Origin: Amphibalanus amphitrite
Taxonomy: Eukaryota; Arthropoda; Thecostraca; Balanomorpha; Balanidae
Direction of reading: 5' to 3'
Assembly: GCF_019059575.1 (NCBI RefSeq)
Contig: NW_024881679.1
Location: 710,001 to 774,000 of the forward strand
Length of the DNA stretch: 64,000 nucleotides
Positions 35,401 through 44,053 of the stretch are shown here, in pieces (position 1 is the stretch's first letter; each line of letters starts with the position of its first letter). The notes under the pieces are model-generated. The model searched no databases. It saw only the letters and a list, made by a program, of their open reading frames with translations, and was not told the DNA's origin. The translations under genes and the position numbers were made by a program.

Positions 35401-36018
35401 CGGTGACATCGACAGTCGAGTCATCGCAGGTCAGTCTCTCTCGACTCCCCTCTCCAACCGTGAAGCAAACCATGTTCCATAGAGCTTTCTTTTCGTGCTA
35501 TTTCTGCTTTTCATCTTATTTTTTATTTTGGTAGGGTAGTTTGGTATATCTCGCTGGCACTCGTTGCACTAAAAAAGGATTAAAAATGCCTACGCACATC
35601 CGTCCCTCCACTCCACCATCTCTCCCCCTTCCCACTTTATCCCCCTCCGCCCCGTCCATCACTCCACCTTCGTCCTTCCCACTTTATCCGTCCCTCCGTC
35701 CCGTCCATCCCTCCCCTTCCCACTTTATCCCCCTCCGCCCCGTCCATCCCTTCACCCGCTCCGTCCCCCTCACCTGGCTATGAGCGACATGGCCGCCGGG
35801 AAGGTGCCCATCTGACGGCCTCCGAGCAGGTACCCTTCCGTGTCTGCCATCTCCTTACTGTGACAGAGGCCGTAGTAGAGGCCAATGCCCAGAGAGATGG
35901 CCAGCAGGAGCGCAAACACCACATAGTCCACCGCTGAGAAGCGCGTCACCAGTTCATCCACGTTGATGCCGACCTTCTGAACGGTCTCGGCGACGGCAGT
36001 TACCGCGTCCGTGGCCAT
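8394..36018 (-). CDS. Sodium/solute symporter of the SLC5 (SSS) family, 14 coding exons
   Basis: Coding exons, 5' to 3': 36018-35774, 35374-35215, 34969-34904, 34587-34536, 34280-34213, 33318-33164, 32036-31896, 11944-11726, 11423-11296, 10853-10798, 10599-10513, 9724-9519, 9016-8797, 8528-8394. All boundaries are GT-AG except intron 10, which has a GC donor. The joined frame is 1938 nt, or 645 residues, a usual SLC5 length. The start ATG has a strong context (GACGCCATGG). Family hallmarks are an early LGGRQMG-type segment, [16 protein letters not shown] across the first junction, [47 protein letters not shown] and [15 protein letters not shown]. About a dozen hydrophobic helices and a hydrophilic tail ending SYTELDSDR are visible. 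Known relatives use Na+ to import monocarboxylates, iodide, biotin or pantothenate across the plasma membrane; the substrate here cannot be read from sequence. An alternative read-through of exon 13 would end at 8767, but the donor at 8796 and exon 14 keep frame and are preferred. Intron 7 is about 20 kb. Confidence 0.9.
9345..9500. repeat. TCTGTCCG octamer microsatellite in symporter intron 12
   Basis: About 20 near-perfect copies of TCTGTCCG end roughly 18 bp from the exon 12 donor at 9518. Every frame is open on the minus strand, giving spurious Asp/Arg/Thr/Gly-rich ORFs. Confidence 0.9.
9870..10010. repeat. (GAAT)n tetranucleotide microsatellite
   Basis: Roughly 30 uninterrupted copies of GAAT lie in symporter intron 11, between exons at 10513 and 9724. 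Confidence 0.9.
12042..12352 (-). repeat. Dispersed repeat, copy B
   Basis: Reverse-complement copy of 7570-7890, sharing its landmarks with scattered substitutions and small indels. It lies at the 3' end of the large seventh intron of the symporter, about 100 bp upstream of exon 8. Confidence 0.65.
12506..12974 (-). mobile_element. TA-flanked Tc1/mariner-type MITE, 469 bp, copy 1
   Basis: TA dinucleotides at 12504-12505 and 12975-12976 flank inverted termini AAGGGACCCTCCCACCTT (one mismatch at this left end). A second copy of exactly the same length sits in opposite orientation at 18592-19060. The interior shares CGGTTCAGAAAGAGC and the AAGTGCGGCA segment. No transposase is present. The TA target and short inverted ends fit the Tc1/mariner superfamily. 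Confidence 0.85.
12978..14337. other. Intron 7 sequence, nothing recognised
   Basis: AT-rich intronic DNA with no open frame above background and no recognisable repeat termini. Confidence 0.4.
14338..14993 (+). repeat. Dispersed repeat, about 650 bp, first copy
   Basis: The segment from AGGTTAAGCAGCAAATCCCG to AAATAGTAATATAGA recurs in the same orientation at 21048-21705 with only scattered differences. It ends with the same CAAATAGTA..TATAGA signature as the 1.33-kb units that follow, and like them runs into a CAAGCGGC hairpin. It probably belongs to the same superfamily of repeats. Confidence 0.75.
14994..16335 (+). repeat. 1.33-kb tandem unit U1 with internal minisatellite
   Basis: First of three head-to-tail units. 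Order within the unit: hairpin start (CAAGCGGCTGCGCCACTTG), a GGTCA-rich block, a (CCCTACCACTAC)n minisatellite (about 15190-15630), a 'GTGGCGCATTTG' block, a block containing CACGTGCCCGTGACGTCATC, and the end signature CACAAATAGTATAGTAGA. Long Pro/Leu, Thr/Pro, Tyr/His and Gly/Val reading frames are minisatellite translations in different frames, not proteins. The unit resembles non-autonomous rolling-circle elements that carry internal minisatellites, but that assignment is inference. Confidence 0.8.
16336..17671 (+). repeat. 1.33-kb tandem unit U2 with internal minisatellite
   Basis: Second unit, same block order as U1. The minisatellite lies at about 16630-16960. The junction with U1 is exact at the hairpin start following TAGTAGA. 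It provides the clean reference for the insertion found in U3. Confidence 0.8.
17672..19463 (+). repeat. 1.33-kb tandem unit U3, interrupted by a 469-bp MITE
   Basis: Third unit, with its minisatellite at about 17945-18290. It is 1792 bp long; removing the 469-bp insertion at 18592-19060 and one TA copy leaves about 1321 bp, matching U1 and U2. It ends with AAATAGTATAGTAGA and is followed by unrelated DNA rather than a fourth unit. Confidence 0.8.
18592..19060 (+). mobile_element. TA-flanked Tc1/mariner-type MITE, 469 bp, copy 2
   Basis: Inverted termini AAGGGACCCTCCCACCTT with TA at 18590-18591 and 19061-19062. It is inserted in U3 exactly where U1 and U2 read through (near 15929 and 17260), which confirms both the element boundaries and the TA duplication. 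Confidence 0.9.
19464..20285. other. Intron 7 sequence, no gene
   Basis: GC-moderate DNA. It includes a short (GTGAGTAT)n run near 19560, and a GGGGTGCAGGCTGCACGTGC-like string near 19863 that recurs in related form near 20163. No coding evidence. Confidence 0.4.
20286..21000 (-). repeat. Minisatellite-bearing repeat, left inverted arm
   Basis: Reverse complement of most of 27731-28430. Shared segments are the GCGGCACCAGCCAATTTGC end, a GGTCA-rich block, the GGCCACTGTTCTGCTTTTGC block, a (CCCTACCACTAC)n array (about 20430-20755 here) and the CTGGGTCATGTCAGGTCACA block. Outside the array the copies look almost identical. Similarity ends around 20326 at the distal side. Confidence 0.8.
21048..21705 (+). 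repeat. Dispersed repeat, about 650 bp, second copy
   Basis: Direct copy of 14338-14993, with the same end signature AAATAGTAATATAGA. It runs into a perfect hairpin, CAAGCGGC-AA-GCCGCTTG, at about 21706-21723. Confidence 0.75.
21850..22110. repeat. GGTCA-rich degenerate repeat block
   Basis: Roughly two dozen GGTCA strings, mostly AGGTCA or GGGTCA, in the same orientation at irregular spacing. This resembles the GGTCA block inside the 1.33-kb units. AGGTCA is the nuclear-receptor half-site; function here is unproven. Confidence 0.6.
22111..23027. other. Spacer 3' of the Helitron gene
   Basis: Contains a CA-rich microsatellite-like stretch (about 22650-22810) and no coding frame. The 3' end of the Helitron (CTRR preceded by a hairpin) should lie here or a little further left; I could not fix it by eye. 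Confidence 0.35.
23028..26887 (-). CDS. Helitron Rep/helicase (rolling-circle transposase), 5' end incomplete
   Basis: Two exons: 26887-24700 and 24307-23028, with a GT-AG intron of 392 bp. From the first in-frame ATG (26818) the join encodes 1132 residues. Exon 1 carries the Helitron-like N-terminal/Rep region: the [19 protein letters not shown] block, [15 protein letters not shown], the HUH motif in [11 protein letters not shown], and the tyrosine motif in [11 protein letters not shown]. Exon 2 carries a PIF1-type helicase: [17 protein letters not shown], Walker [18 protein letters not shown], and a C-terminal INRSQGQT...YVAMSRV block. The intron splits the Walker A loop, and splicing restores GGCGKT. 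No internal stop or frameshift is seen in either exon. Upstream, an in-frame TAA sits just before 26887, so the true start is a spliced upstream exon, the ATG at 26818, or lost. Full Helitron proteins are usually longer (about 1400 or more residues), so the N-terminus is probably truncated. Confidence 0.88.
26888..27730. other. Spacer 5' of the Helitron gene
   Basis: Holds a (CCACCATCCAT)-type short repeat at about 27346-27425. On the minus strand, a possible small exon lies between an acceptor-like CGTGTGCAG and a strong donor GTAAGTAC, at about 27065-27110. It could be a missing upstream Helitron exon, but its translation has no recognisable motif. Confidence 0.4.
27731..28969 (+). repeat. 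Minisatellite-bearing repeat, right arm and full-length copy
   Basis: Block order matches U1-U3: GGTCA-rich block, (CCCTACCACTAC)n array (about 27990-28320), GTGGCGCATTGCGGC block, distal block, and the end signature CAAATAGTAGTATAGA. It is a diverged subfamily of the tandem units. Its first 0.7 kb is nearly identical, in reverse, to 20286-21000. The 5' edge has a local triplication of GGCACCAGCCAATT. Confidence 0.8.
28970..29305. other. Intron 7 sequence, nothing recognised
   Basis: No coding frame or repeat terminus was recognised. Confidence 0.35.
29306..30201. mobile_element. Possible terminal-inverted-repeat element (about 0.9 kb)
   Basis: The left end CTGGGGAAGTTGGGGCAATG and the reverse complement of the right end (CTAGGGGAAGTTGGGGGAACG) match with a few differences. 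GGCAATGCCG-like strings recur inside. No transposase and no clear target duplication are visible, so the class is unassigned. Confidence 0.5.
30202..31895. other. Intron 7 sequence, no gene recognised
   Basis: No exon with family similarity. Short frames on both strands lack motifs. Confidence 0.4.
32377..32940. repeat. 43-bp satellite array, about 13 copies
   Basis: The unit starts GTATTGCGGTACAGTATACC and continues TGTCCCGCCCGACAAACTCCCGA. Copies differ by only one or two bases; the first is irregular. Because 43 is not a multiple of three and the unit has no stop in most frames, long frames run through it on both strands (up to 236 codons). It lies in symporter intron 6. Confidence 0.95.
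33344..33884. mobile_element. hAT-type MITE with 8-bp target duplication, carrying a nested element
   Basis: GTCAGCGC flanks both ends exactly (33336-33343 and 33885-33892). The termini are AAGTAATGTCA and the reverse complement of TAGAGATGTCA. The interior is rich in TACCGATACC/GGTATCGG. It matches 47008-47269 once the nested 33509-33783 segment is removed. It lies only 25 bp upstream of symporter exon 6 and so supplies that exon's branch-point region. Confidence 0.85.
33509..33783. mobile_element. TA-flanked MITE of the GCCGTTTTCACGACGG family, short copy
   Basis: Inverted ends GCCGTTTTCACGACGG with flanking TA (33507-33508 and 33784-33785), inserted in the hAT-type element. The same interior (AAGCAATTAG, GATGTGCACCAAATGTGTACC) recurs at 42978-43111 and 47810-47996. 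No coding capacity. Confidence 0.8.
35583..35770. repeat. Pyrimidine-rich short repeat in symporter intron 1
   Basis: Imperfect repeats built from CCCTTCCCACTTTATCCCCC and CCGTCCATCCCTCC. On the minus strand this is a purine tract starting a few bases after the exon 1 donor. Confidence 0.7.
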
Positions 36019-36146
36019 GGCGTCGACCGGACGGACCAGGTCAGGCCAGGTCAGGTCAGGTCAGGTCAGGTCAGGTCAGGTCAGGTCAGGTCAGGTCAGT
36101 CTGTCCCTCGGCTGAACGTGACTGTGCTGGTGGCGCTCACCGACCC
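36019..36146 (-). promoter_or_regulatory. Probable 5' untranslated exon segment of the symporter with a TGACC repeat
   Basis: An acceptor-like CTCTCTTCTTCAG ends at 36147, so 36146-36019 could be the 5' untranslated part of the first coding exon. Within it, 36036-36100 is a run of about a dozen AGGTC pentamers (TGACC on the gene strand). The leader assignment is inference from the acceptor only; an unspliced leader or promoter is also possible. Confidence 0.4.
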
Positions 36147-37971
36147 CTGAAGAAGAGAGAGAAGTCACGTCAGATGGTGAGTTGCATCTGACGAGTTTGG
36201 ATTCCTCATGCAGTTTGGCTTGAAAAGTGTGCGCCAAGTCGCACCCTAAATTTGAGCTTCCCAGCTACGTTGCATATTTGATAGCTGTGACTAAATGTAG
36301 ACACCGGACGGTTAAGCGTTTTATGCTCGGTAATTTTTTTCTTTCGATACAACTTTTCTAGCTATCCGATTGAACTCTAACTGAGGTAATGAAATGGTAA
36401 ATACTCTTGTGATTGTGACAATCTTCCTCGTTACATCTTTGTCCTCGTGTTCACCTCGCACATCAGTGATCATATGGGGTAGTGGTAATCTTTTAGCGCC
36501 GTCTTTTCAGCAAAGTAAGCATATTCGAACTTTGATTCTGGCTCAAATGAACGCATAGGTATTTACGGGAACCTTAGAAGAGGAGCCAGAAAACGGGAAG
36601 AGGCGTCTTGCCCTGCTATGTCAATGACCGGTGTTCTCCGAACATGAAAGGGTAAAAGCATCACCACGCGAAATGCAGCTGATGTTTGCTAAAGGACCCG
36701 TAACGTTTTTGAAGGACATCATTTTATAGGGGCATTATAAAAGCGTTTTTCTCTTACAATAGCCACATACTAATGCACATATTTAGGTATGCCCACCTTG
36801 CTACCGTTACAATTGTTGCACCTGACCGGGTCAGACGAGGCAGTTGGATGCGCCGCGAATAACAGGCATACGCAGCAAGGTCACCCGGACCAAGCAGTTG
36901 CATCTGCGCAACCCCAGCCGCTCGGCACCTACCCTCCGGGCATGCGATAACGGCAGCGGCGGCGGCGGCGGCGTTGGTAAAAACAGACCCGGTCCCGGCC
37001 TCGGGGAGACGGCAAAACAGCTGCTGCCTGCTACCAAGTGAAAGCGTGCTGATAGGAACACAACATTCAGAGCAGCATAACTTTTTACGCCTATCCCATC
37101 TATCTAATTGAACGTGTGCCACCTGTTCTGGAATACGCATGCTGTGGTCTGCAGATCGAGATCACGTTTGACTTCGCTCAGTTTCCCATACCTTCACATA
37201 ATATTTCATATGTTTTCCGCCCCGGTAATGTTTCATAGTCACCCACAGTAAATTCGTAAATCACTTCATGAGCAAAGGACGGTGATTATAAGTTATAACA
37301 TTGCTATCCGGCCGGTGGTAGAACGAATAGACGCACTGCTCAGAATATGGCTAGCAGAAATAAAGGCAAGCATCTCCTTCCATCGTTCCATGTTATCGCC
37401 TTCTACGTTTCCTCTATGGCGACCGGTCTTTCGTATCACAGGATCTCGGTCAGGTGTCATGGAGTTAAAGTCTTGTCACGTCCCTCACGGACTCCCCAGC
37501 CGGTACATCTGCGTAGTCTGTATCAACGAGTTTCCAGGGTGGTGTGGTCGTACTCTATGTACAGTCGTGACCTTGTAGTAGTGACCTTGCTGGGGGAGGA
37601 CGCATGCGGCGTGGGTCTCGCCGCGGATAGATAAATTTTTCCCTGAGATGCCTGGAAAACACTGCTCTGTGTTGAATTAACTATCGCATAAAACAATAGA
37701 CGCAAAATGTTTGCAGATAGGTAATAGGTATCTTGGTCCTGTCATGCATAATGACTGTGTTGCCTGTTTAAAGTGTGTAGCGTTTTGTATAAACAGACAA
37801 TTATAAAACTAACCTTAAAATGCAGATTTTGATTTTGAGAACTGTGCAGAAATTGCAAAAAAATCATGACGTTTCACACAGTAATCTTGGATTCACAACG
37901 GTGGAGTAAATAGTAAGCTTTTTGTATTAGAACTCAGAATGTTAGTTTTCGTGACCGCACCCATTCTCTAG
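36147..37971. other. Intergenic, no gene recognised
   Basis: A short GGC repeat (about 36953-36973) and no supported exon. The symporter promoter is probably in or upstream of this stretch, but no TATA or initiator can be singled out. Confidence 0.4.
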
Positions 37972-38913
37972 CCCTCGCACGACCAGGCCATTTCTCATAA
38001 CACGAACGACCAGGGGGGGGGGGTTGTTACGACCCCCCCCTGGCGTTTCGAAACAGAAGGTCGTAGAGCTTAGCGGAAAAAACCAACGGATTGCTCTCAA
38101 CGAGATCTCGCGATTGGTGGTATATTTTTTGGTCCTAGGTCAACATTTGACCTACTTATGACCGGTCAAAGGTCAAATTTTCCGAAAAAATCAAACTTTT
38201 TCAACTTTCCGCGGCGATTGCGGCAAAACGGTGGGAGATATCGACTTGAAACCTTCACTATCGTGTTCCTTGATCAATTCTCTATCGTTTGGTATGTATT
38301 TCGTTTCCCTAGCTCTAAAAATGGCGCGTTGGGAGCGCCGGAAGTCGGCAAGGTCACAGTCGGCGGCAGAAATTCGAAAAATCAAAATTTAAATTTTTGA
38401 AATCTGATTGTATTTTTGGATTTGGGAGGTCCATTTGCTCCCTATAGAAGCTAATATTGCTGCATATTCCCATTGAGGTGACAAGAATTAGCAAAATAGT
38501 GGTTCGGGCGCTTTTCAAAAATAGTACCGGACGCTGTTCCTCTTGTGACGTCATAGCTCCGTGACCTGACCTGACCCGGTCAATTTTCTTGCACCACACG
38601 ATAGCCAATGCTTGCCCCAGCATGCATGGGAAGTTTCATCATGATCCATCAAACAATGTGGGTATCACCGGCAGAAAACCTAGGGATTCGGCGCACACGT
38701 TTGGTAACTGTCGGCCGGAGGCTGTACCTCTTATGACGTCATAACTCCATGACCTGACATGACCCGATCAATTTTTTTTCGGCAAAAGATGCGCAAAGGT
38801 TGCCCCAGAGGGTATTGAAAATTTCAGCCCGCTACGACGAGCCGTTTAGCGTGCACTTCGAAAAAACCTCAGGGGGGTTGATACAACCCCCCCCCCCCCT
38901 AGGCGTTCTAGGG
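37972..38913. mobile_element. piggyBac-like MITE flanked by CTAG instead of TTAA (942 bp)
   Basis: CTAG occurs at 37968-37971 and 38914-38917. The termini begin CCCTCGCACG on the left; the right end read inward begins CCCTAGAACG. Long G/C runs just inside each end match the organisation of the TTAA-flanked elements at 2773, 6067 and 48298. No transposase. The terminal match is weaker than in those elements. Confidence 0.55.
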
Positions 38914-38917
38914 CTAG

Positions 38918-41900
38918 CCTTGGACAACCACTCTGTGGGGGCCTCGGCTCGGCACCAGCGGGCTTCTCATTCTGTGCTCGACAAGGCCCGGTAACCGGCC
39001 ACTCTGCGCCTCCTTTGACGTCACGACAATGCCCTGAGGCCATCTCTGTGTGCACCGGGCGTGACTGCTGGTTGTTGCAGGCCAACTCAGCAGTCAATAT
39101 TCGTCGCCGTACGTACCTGGCTGTCGTCGGCGGCTCTTGCATCACGATCGCTTTCATCTTTACTTGGCTCTCCCGCGCCAAAAACAAAAACAAAAAATGC
39201 AAAGACGCATGCTTTAATAAACTTCAGTTAAACCAAAACTGGAGGTGCGGGAGTGTGCATTGTGCAACTATGCAACTTATGTATCTCACTCTCATTGTTC
39301 TGAACATGTCGGAAAACATGTCCAGCGTGTGAAGGCACTGTCGCTCCGAGCGTAGCCGGTGGTAGGCCACTAGCACAGTTACGATACCTGCTCTGGGAAC
39401 GGGCCCCGCCCCGGTAGCGGTTTGGAGGGGACCTTGAAAACGTGCCCCGCCCGCGGCTGCTCGGCGTCGCTCGGCTGCCTCTCCCTCTGAATGCGACTGT
39501 TCCGTGTAGCCCTGGTTGGTGCCCATCACGGCACGTTTTTAGGGGCGCTCTCCGAAGGTCATCGCCAGTGCTCAATGCTCATACATGTGTGTGAACTGTA
39601 TAATGTATCGTGTATGCACACATGAGGCTGGAACAAGCCAGCTGCCTGGTGATGTGATCTGCGGTTCGTCAGATGAGGAGGTGTGTTTGGCCAAGAGGGA
39701 GTATGGGGCGACGGTATAGCAGGCAGTGTGGTGGATACTACTTCGATACACTTAAAGTGTATCTAAATAGTATCTAAGTTTACGGGTAACGTAGTTAGTA
39801 AGACGATTATCCCAACAAAAAATTAATTTACCGCGGGATAACGCAAACGGGAACCCGCCATTTTTATTCGGTGATGTGATTTTTCGGCGTTTATCAATGC
39901 AGCCTCTCCCAACATGTCCGTTTCATCTAGCCGAGCTGCAGCCGCTGCTGGCTGGGGCCGGTTGAGTCAGCTCTTCTCATGTCTCCCCTATCCTCTCTCC
40001 ACAGCCTTGAAACAATCGAAGGCCCCTTCCCTTCCCCTGCAGTCTGCACCCCCTTCCCTCCCCAGTCCCCACACATATATCGATCCATATATGACGTTCA
40101 GGAAGAAGGAACAGGACTGGACGGGATCTCATTGCGATACACCTTTTCCCTGTTCGGCGAGGTGAGAACTGAGGCCAGCACACCTCCAGCTGGCATCACA
40201 ACGTGGCACGTGGCGGCGCCGCTGGCAGCAGGTCCTCCCTGTCACGATCAGCGCACGTGAGCCTGCATATGATGCAGTGCATTCTGAAGCGACGTGAGCG
40301 CCGTGCGACAGCACACAGTTCTCGAGACAACCACATGAAATCTATGGATACCCCTGATGACAGTCCGCAAATTCTGGACTGCCCGTATACTGTACAGTTC
40401 GATACGATCCGGACTCCGGACTGTCCGGGTTGCGGACCGTCCGGCACAGTTTGTACAGTCCGGCACAGTCCGGACCGCTTTAGAGTGGAGAGACCATGAG
40501 TAGCGCTCAGAGTCAATGGGATTTGGAGCAGGTCCCACAATGTTGGGCATATGTTTATGGGATTGTTTATGACTTCACTCTTAAACAGTGCTGGCTGCTG
40601 TGTTGTCACGGTGCCCGGCCATGAATTGGTCTCAAAGCACGTACAAAGGTTATTTTACTGGCAAGACATGGAAAGCGCCTCCCAAATGGTTTTCCTTTCC
40701 TACATTAGGTTATAGGTACAGGTACACCTATATGAACGTTCCATTGATGATAAGAATCGACTTCTAACAGTCTGCATCCACTGAAACCACCAAGTCATGG
40801 TAAATCCCGTAATCCCATAGGCTATAATCCCTTGAGCACGCCTCGCGTCTTCTAATTGACACAGACGTATGCCCGTTAGTCATAACGAATACAATTCAAA
40901 ACTTTCCTATTTTAGGATTTCTTTCTTTATATGACAAGTAGAATTTACCTATATACAGGGTGCAGTGCATGCAGGTACTGTGGCAAAACACTGAAACACC
41001 TATATAGGTAATGCGTACATTTATTTTGATAAGAAATGTATAACGAATTTGAAAGTCATAATTAACAGCGCCAGATGAGAGTTTGTTTTGTAAGACCGTG
41101 TACTAAATTCGAGTGCTGATGGAGTCAAGGTGCGCCGTGCCGCTGGTATTCGAGAAGTCCTCTTTAACGAAAAAAAGGCAATTGTACCTGTAAGTTTGAA
41201 AATTTTTGTCTAAAAATACGGAAGTCAAAGCTCAAAACTAACTTGCTTCGAGGTCATGCCCTTTTGTATAAACACGGGTACAAAAAAGTGGCCTTCTGGA
41301 GGCGTGAAATGTTAATACAGGGATAAGGCGGCGCCCGGCACGGTGGACAACAAGAAAAGTTTATCTTTCGCAGAGCGTTGCAGTCACTTCTCAGCAAGAC
41401 GGCATTCGCCAGAAACGGCCGCACAGAGGACACAGTAGGTATGATCCTACAAAACAAACAAATATCGAACAGGACTTTGCCTATAGAATTAGTTCGTGGC
41501 ATATAGGGATGCGATCGCCACGCAACGCGTAACCTGTGTACAAAAATGCAGTCGTCACAACCATAGTTCTTTGAAAACGTTTTCTTATGGTGTATGACCG
41601 GTTATGAGGTATTACGTGCAGGTTTGCTACTTGCCATCAAAGAAATATCTCCTAATACTAGATTCGGTAGAAAGGACGGTTTGCTGTTGTAAACAAAATC
41701 AGTTTGCGCATATGTTTGCATCATAAATATTATATGAAAGAATAAACAAAGACGTGACACTGAGCGTTACCACACATGCTGCCAGTTTTTATACGCTTCA
41801 AATATTTAAAAACTGTTTGTGGACATGGGTTTTGCTAAAGTGTGGCAATTTGGAAACACTTACCAAACCTAAGACTCGCTTTGAAGGCATCATAAAAGTT

Positions 41901-41993
41901 GTTTTTCGTTTAGCGCATGCCGCGGAGAATTTAGGTTGAAATTGACACTCGAGAGGGACATGTCTGCGGCTCAGTGAAATGGAGGTAGATGCT
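38918..41993. other. Intergenic, no gene recognised
   Basis: Several short frames on both strands around 39.0-40.6 kb have no motif and overlap each other. A CCGGAC/GTCCGG-rich stretch lies at about 40405-40485. I see no exon I can support. Confidence 0.4.
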
Positions 41994-42210
41994 GTACAGT
42001 CTGTCTTAAAAGTACCGCGCAAAGTGGCGGTGGATCCATCAAGCCTGACCGAGAAAGGGCCTGTTTTAATTTAAAAGTCACCGACCAATTGACCTAGGGA
42101 ATGGATAAGGATGTCAGTTGCTTCAGTGACCCAAATTTAGCAGGCCCTTGCTCAGTCAGGCTCGATGGATCCACCGTCACTTTGCGCGGTACTTTTAAGA
42201 CAGACTGTAC
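41994..42210. repeat. Inverted repeat with 70-bp arms
   Basis: The left arm 41994-42063 (GTACAGTCTGTCTTAAAAGT...) pairs with the right arm 42141-42210, with few mismatches. The loop is about 77 bp. It could be a foldback element or the hairpin of a non-coding transcript. Confidence 0.75.
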
Positions 42211-42229
42211 ACCTGACTGACCTGCCCGC

Positions 42230-42560
42230 AGAGTCCTCTCGCCCTGGGTCCGGCCGCTCCGCTCCGTCCACGAGTAGCCGCTCGTGCTCGGGCCGCTCGC
42301 GCACTGGCCGCGGGCTGGGAAAGTGGCCGACTGGACAGCGGCGCCACACAGCACTGAACAGCCGTCCCTGCGCGCCGCGCGGTCACCGACGTAGTGTGCA
42401 GACGGCCCGTACAGGACGACCTTCAGCGCGGCTCGCGGACGGGCCCGCCCCGCGCCCCGCGCGCTGCGCCGCGCACCAGGTGAAAACACAGCACGCCCCG
42501 CCCTCGGCTGACCTGCCGCACCACAACAGCAGGCAGCGGGCGGCCCGCAGCCTGAGTCCT
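42230..42560. promoter_or_regulatory. CpG-rich block, possible promoter
   Basis: Density of CG dinucleotides and GC content are much higher than in the surrounding DNA. Overlapping Arg/Pro/Ala-rich frames on both strands are composition artefacts. No exon motif is present. It could be a distal promoter for a gene on either side or a decayed GC-rich repeat. Confidence 0.3.
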
Positions 42561-42977
42561 CTCGCTGCAACTAAAGCCGAGAAGGACGAATTGAGGACCC
42601 CTGAATATGGGTTGGACCAGTGTGGGGGTCATCATTACTGTTCGTGGCGCGCTCTGAACGTCTCCTGGTGAATGGAGGTGAGAAAATCCTTTGTTGAAAC
42701 AACTAAGTATTTTGTGCTATCTTTGTCGAGAAGACAGCGCAATACTTGCTTCAATGAGGCGATGATTGGCAGAAAAACAGCAGGGTTATGCTGCTGCAGA
42801 CAGGTCTATTGCAATCAAAGCGAGCTTACGTGATTCAGTCATCATAATGAGGGGGGAGGGGAGGGGGGCATGATTATACCGTCAGAGTGTGGAGATGTGG
42901 CCTATTACGGTGGATGGCGGAAGTCGTGAAAAATATCGCCATGAGATAAAGGAACTATTGCACTTGAAGCTTGAAGC

Positions 42978-43111
42978 ATGCATATAAGCAATTAGTACAA
43001 CCCTAGCTGATAGCTACTAAGAGACACACTGAACCTAATTTGACCAAAGCTGCATCTAATCTGCACCAGATGTGCACCAAATGTGTACCAGATGGCCGTC
43101 GTGAAAACGGC
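42978..43111. mobile_element. Partial copy of the GCCGTTTTCACGACGG MITE family
   Basis: Only the right-hand part is present, ending CCGTCGTGAAAACGGC followed by TA. It matches the right parts of 33509-33783 and 46717-47996. Confidence 0.7.
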
Positions 43112-43894
43112 TATTGTATACCTACGTTATGGTGTGTGTGATCTAAGCTCTTTAGATGTATTCCAGCAAATATAACGACAATAAATCCCTAGAAGTTTCG
43201 GCCACAGGATGGCTTCGTCACCAGATCGTAACCACGCTCCACAGCGGTCGGCACTCTCTTTTTGCCTCTCTTTTTTTGGGAGGAAAGGCTTGCTTCAAGA
43301 CTTCATCATGATGCTGACCGATAAGTGCGTGTCATCGGGCGTTCGCTGTGTTTACTCCGCTCATCTCTGGGACCACACGCATACCGTGTAGATCCGAGTT
43401 CGAGCCAGCCGACCCATTTGTCGGCACACAGCCGGTCAACAGACGTCTTGGCGAGCCTGATTAGTGATCGGTGATAATCCGCCTGCACGGGCTATGACTG
43501 GTGCTTTCTGACTTTCCTGCTGAGTCAAACAAAAGTGCCCCAGCTTCGCGGTATTTTACCCAACTAACTAGCCCGAAAGGCCTCCTTTTGATGCGCAGGC
43601 AGGGCTTTCCGCAACCGTCAGAAAGCTGTTGTAATTTCTCTGTGGGTAGCTGTTTGCCACACATTTGTCCTGGAAGCCAACTAACTGTGCTCAGCTTTAC
43701 GAGGCCATCGCCTACCGGCCGACCACCCAACTGACCGAATGACCGCTCAAACGAACCAACCGATCAACCACCCAAACGAATCGACTGATCAACTACCCAA
43801 ACGAGCCAACCGATCAACCAAACGAACTGAGTGTTCGACTTTCCGACCGCCACGACGCGACTGTTCCATGGCACACGTTGTGAACCAGCCCAGT

Positions 43895-44053
43895 GCTGCG
43901 GAGTCGACAGATTTTCGGTGACTCCGATTCCGACTCCAACTCCGGTTTCCAAAGGTGACTCCGACTCCCATTCCGACTCCCTTCAGAACTGCCGACTCTG
44001 ATGGACTCTGACCGTCTCCGACTACAACTCTGACTCTGACTCCGCAGCCCTGC
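43895..44053. repeat. GACTCC hexanucleotide repeat with hAT-like ends
   Basis: Begins CAGTGCTGCGGAGTCGA and ends GACTCCGCAGCCCTG, resembling a deleted relative of the hAT-type MITE at 3181-3679. The flanking 8-mers do not match, so it is probably an older or damaged copy. Confidence 0.5.

Noticed and set aside
39914-40260. Overlapping frames around 40 kb
   Set aside because: No motif, splice support or codon bias; both strands equally open.
42094-42671. 158- and 168-codon frames on opposite strands
   Set aside because: Arg/Pro/Ala-rich frames of a CpG-dense block with no motif, partly overlapping an inverted repeat; kept only as a possible regulatory region.
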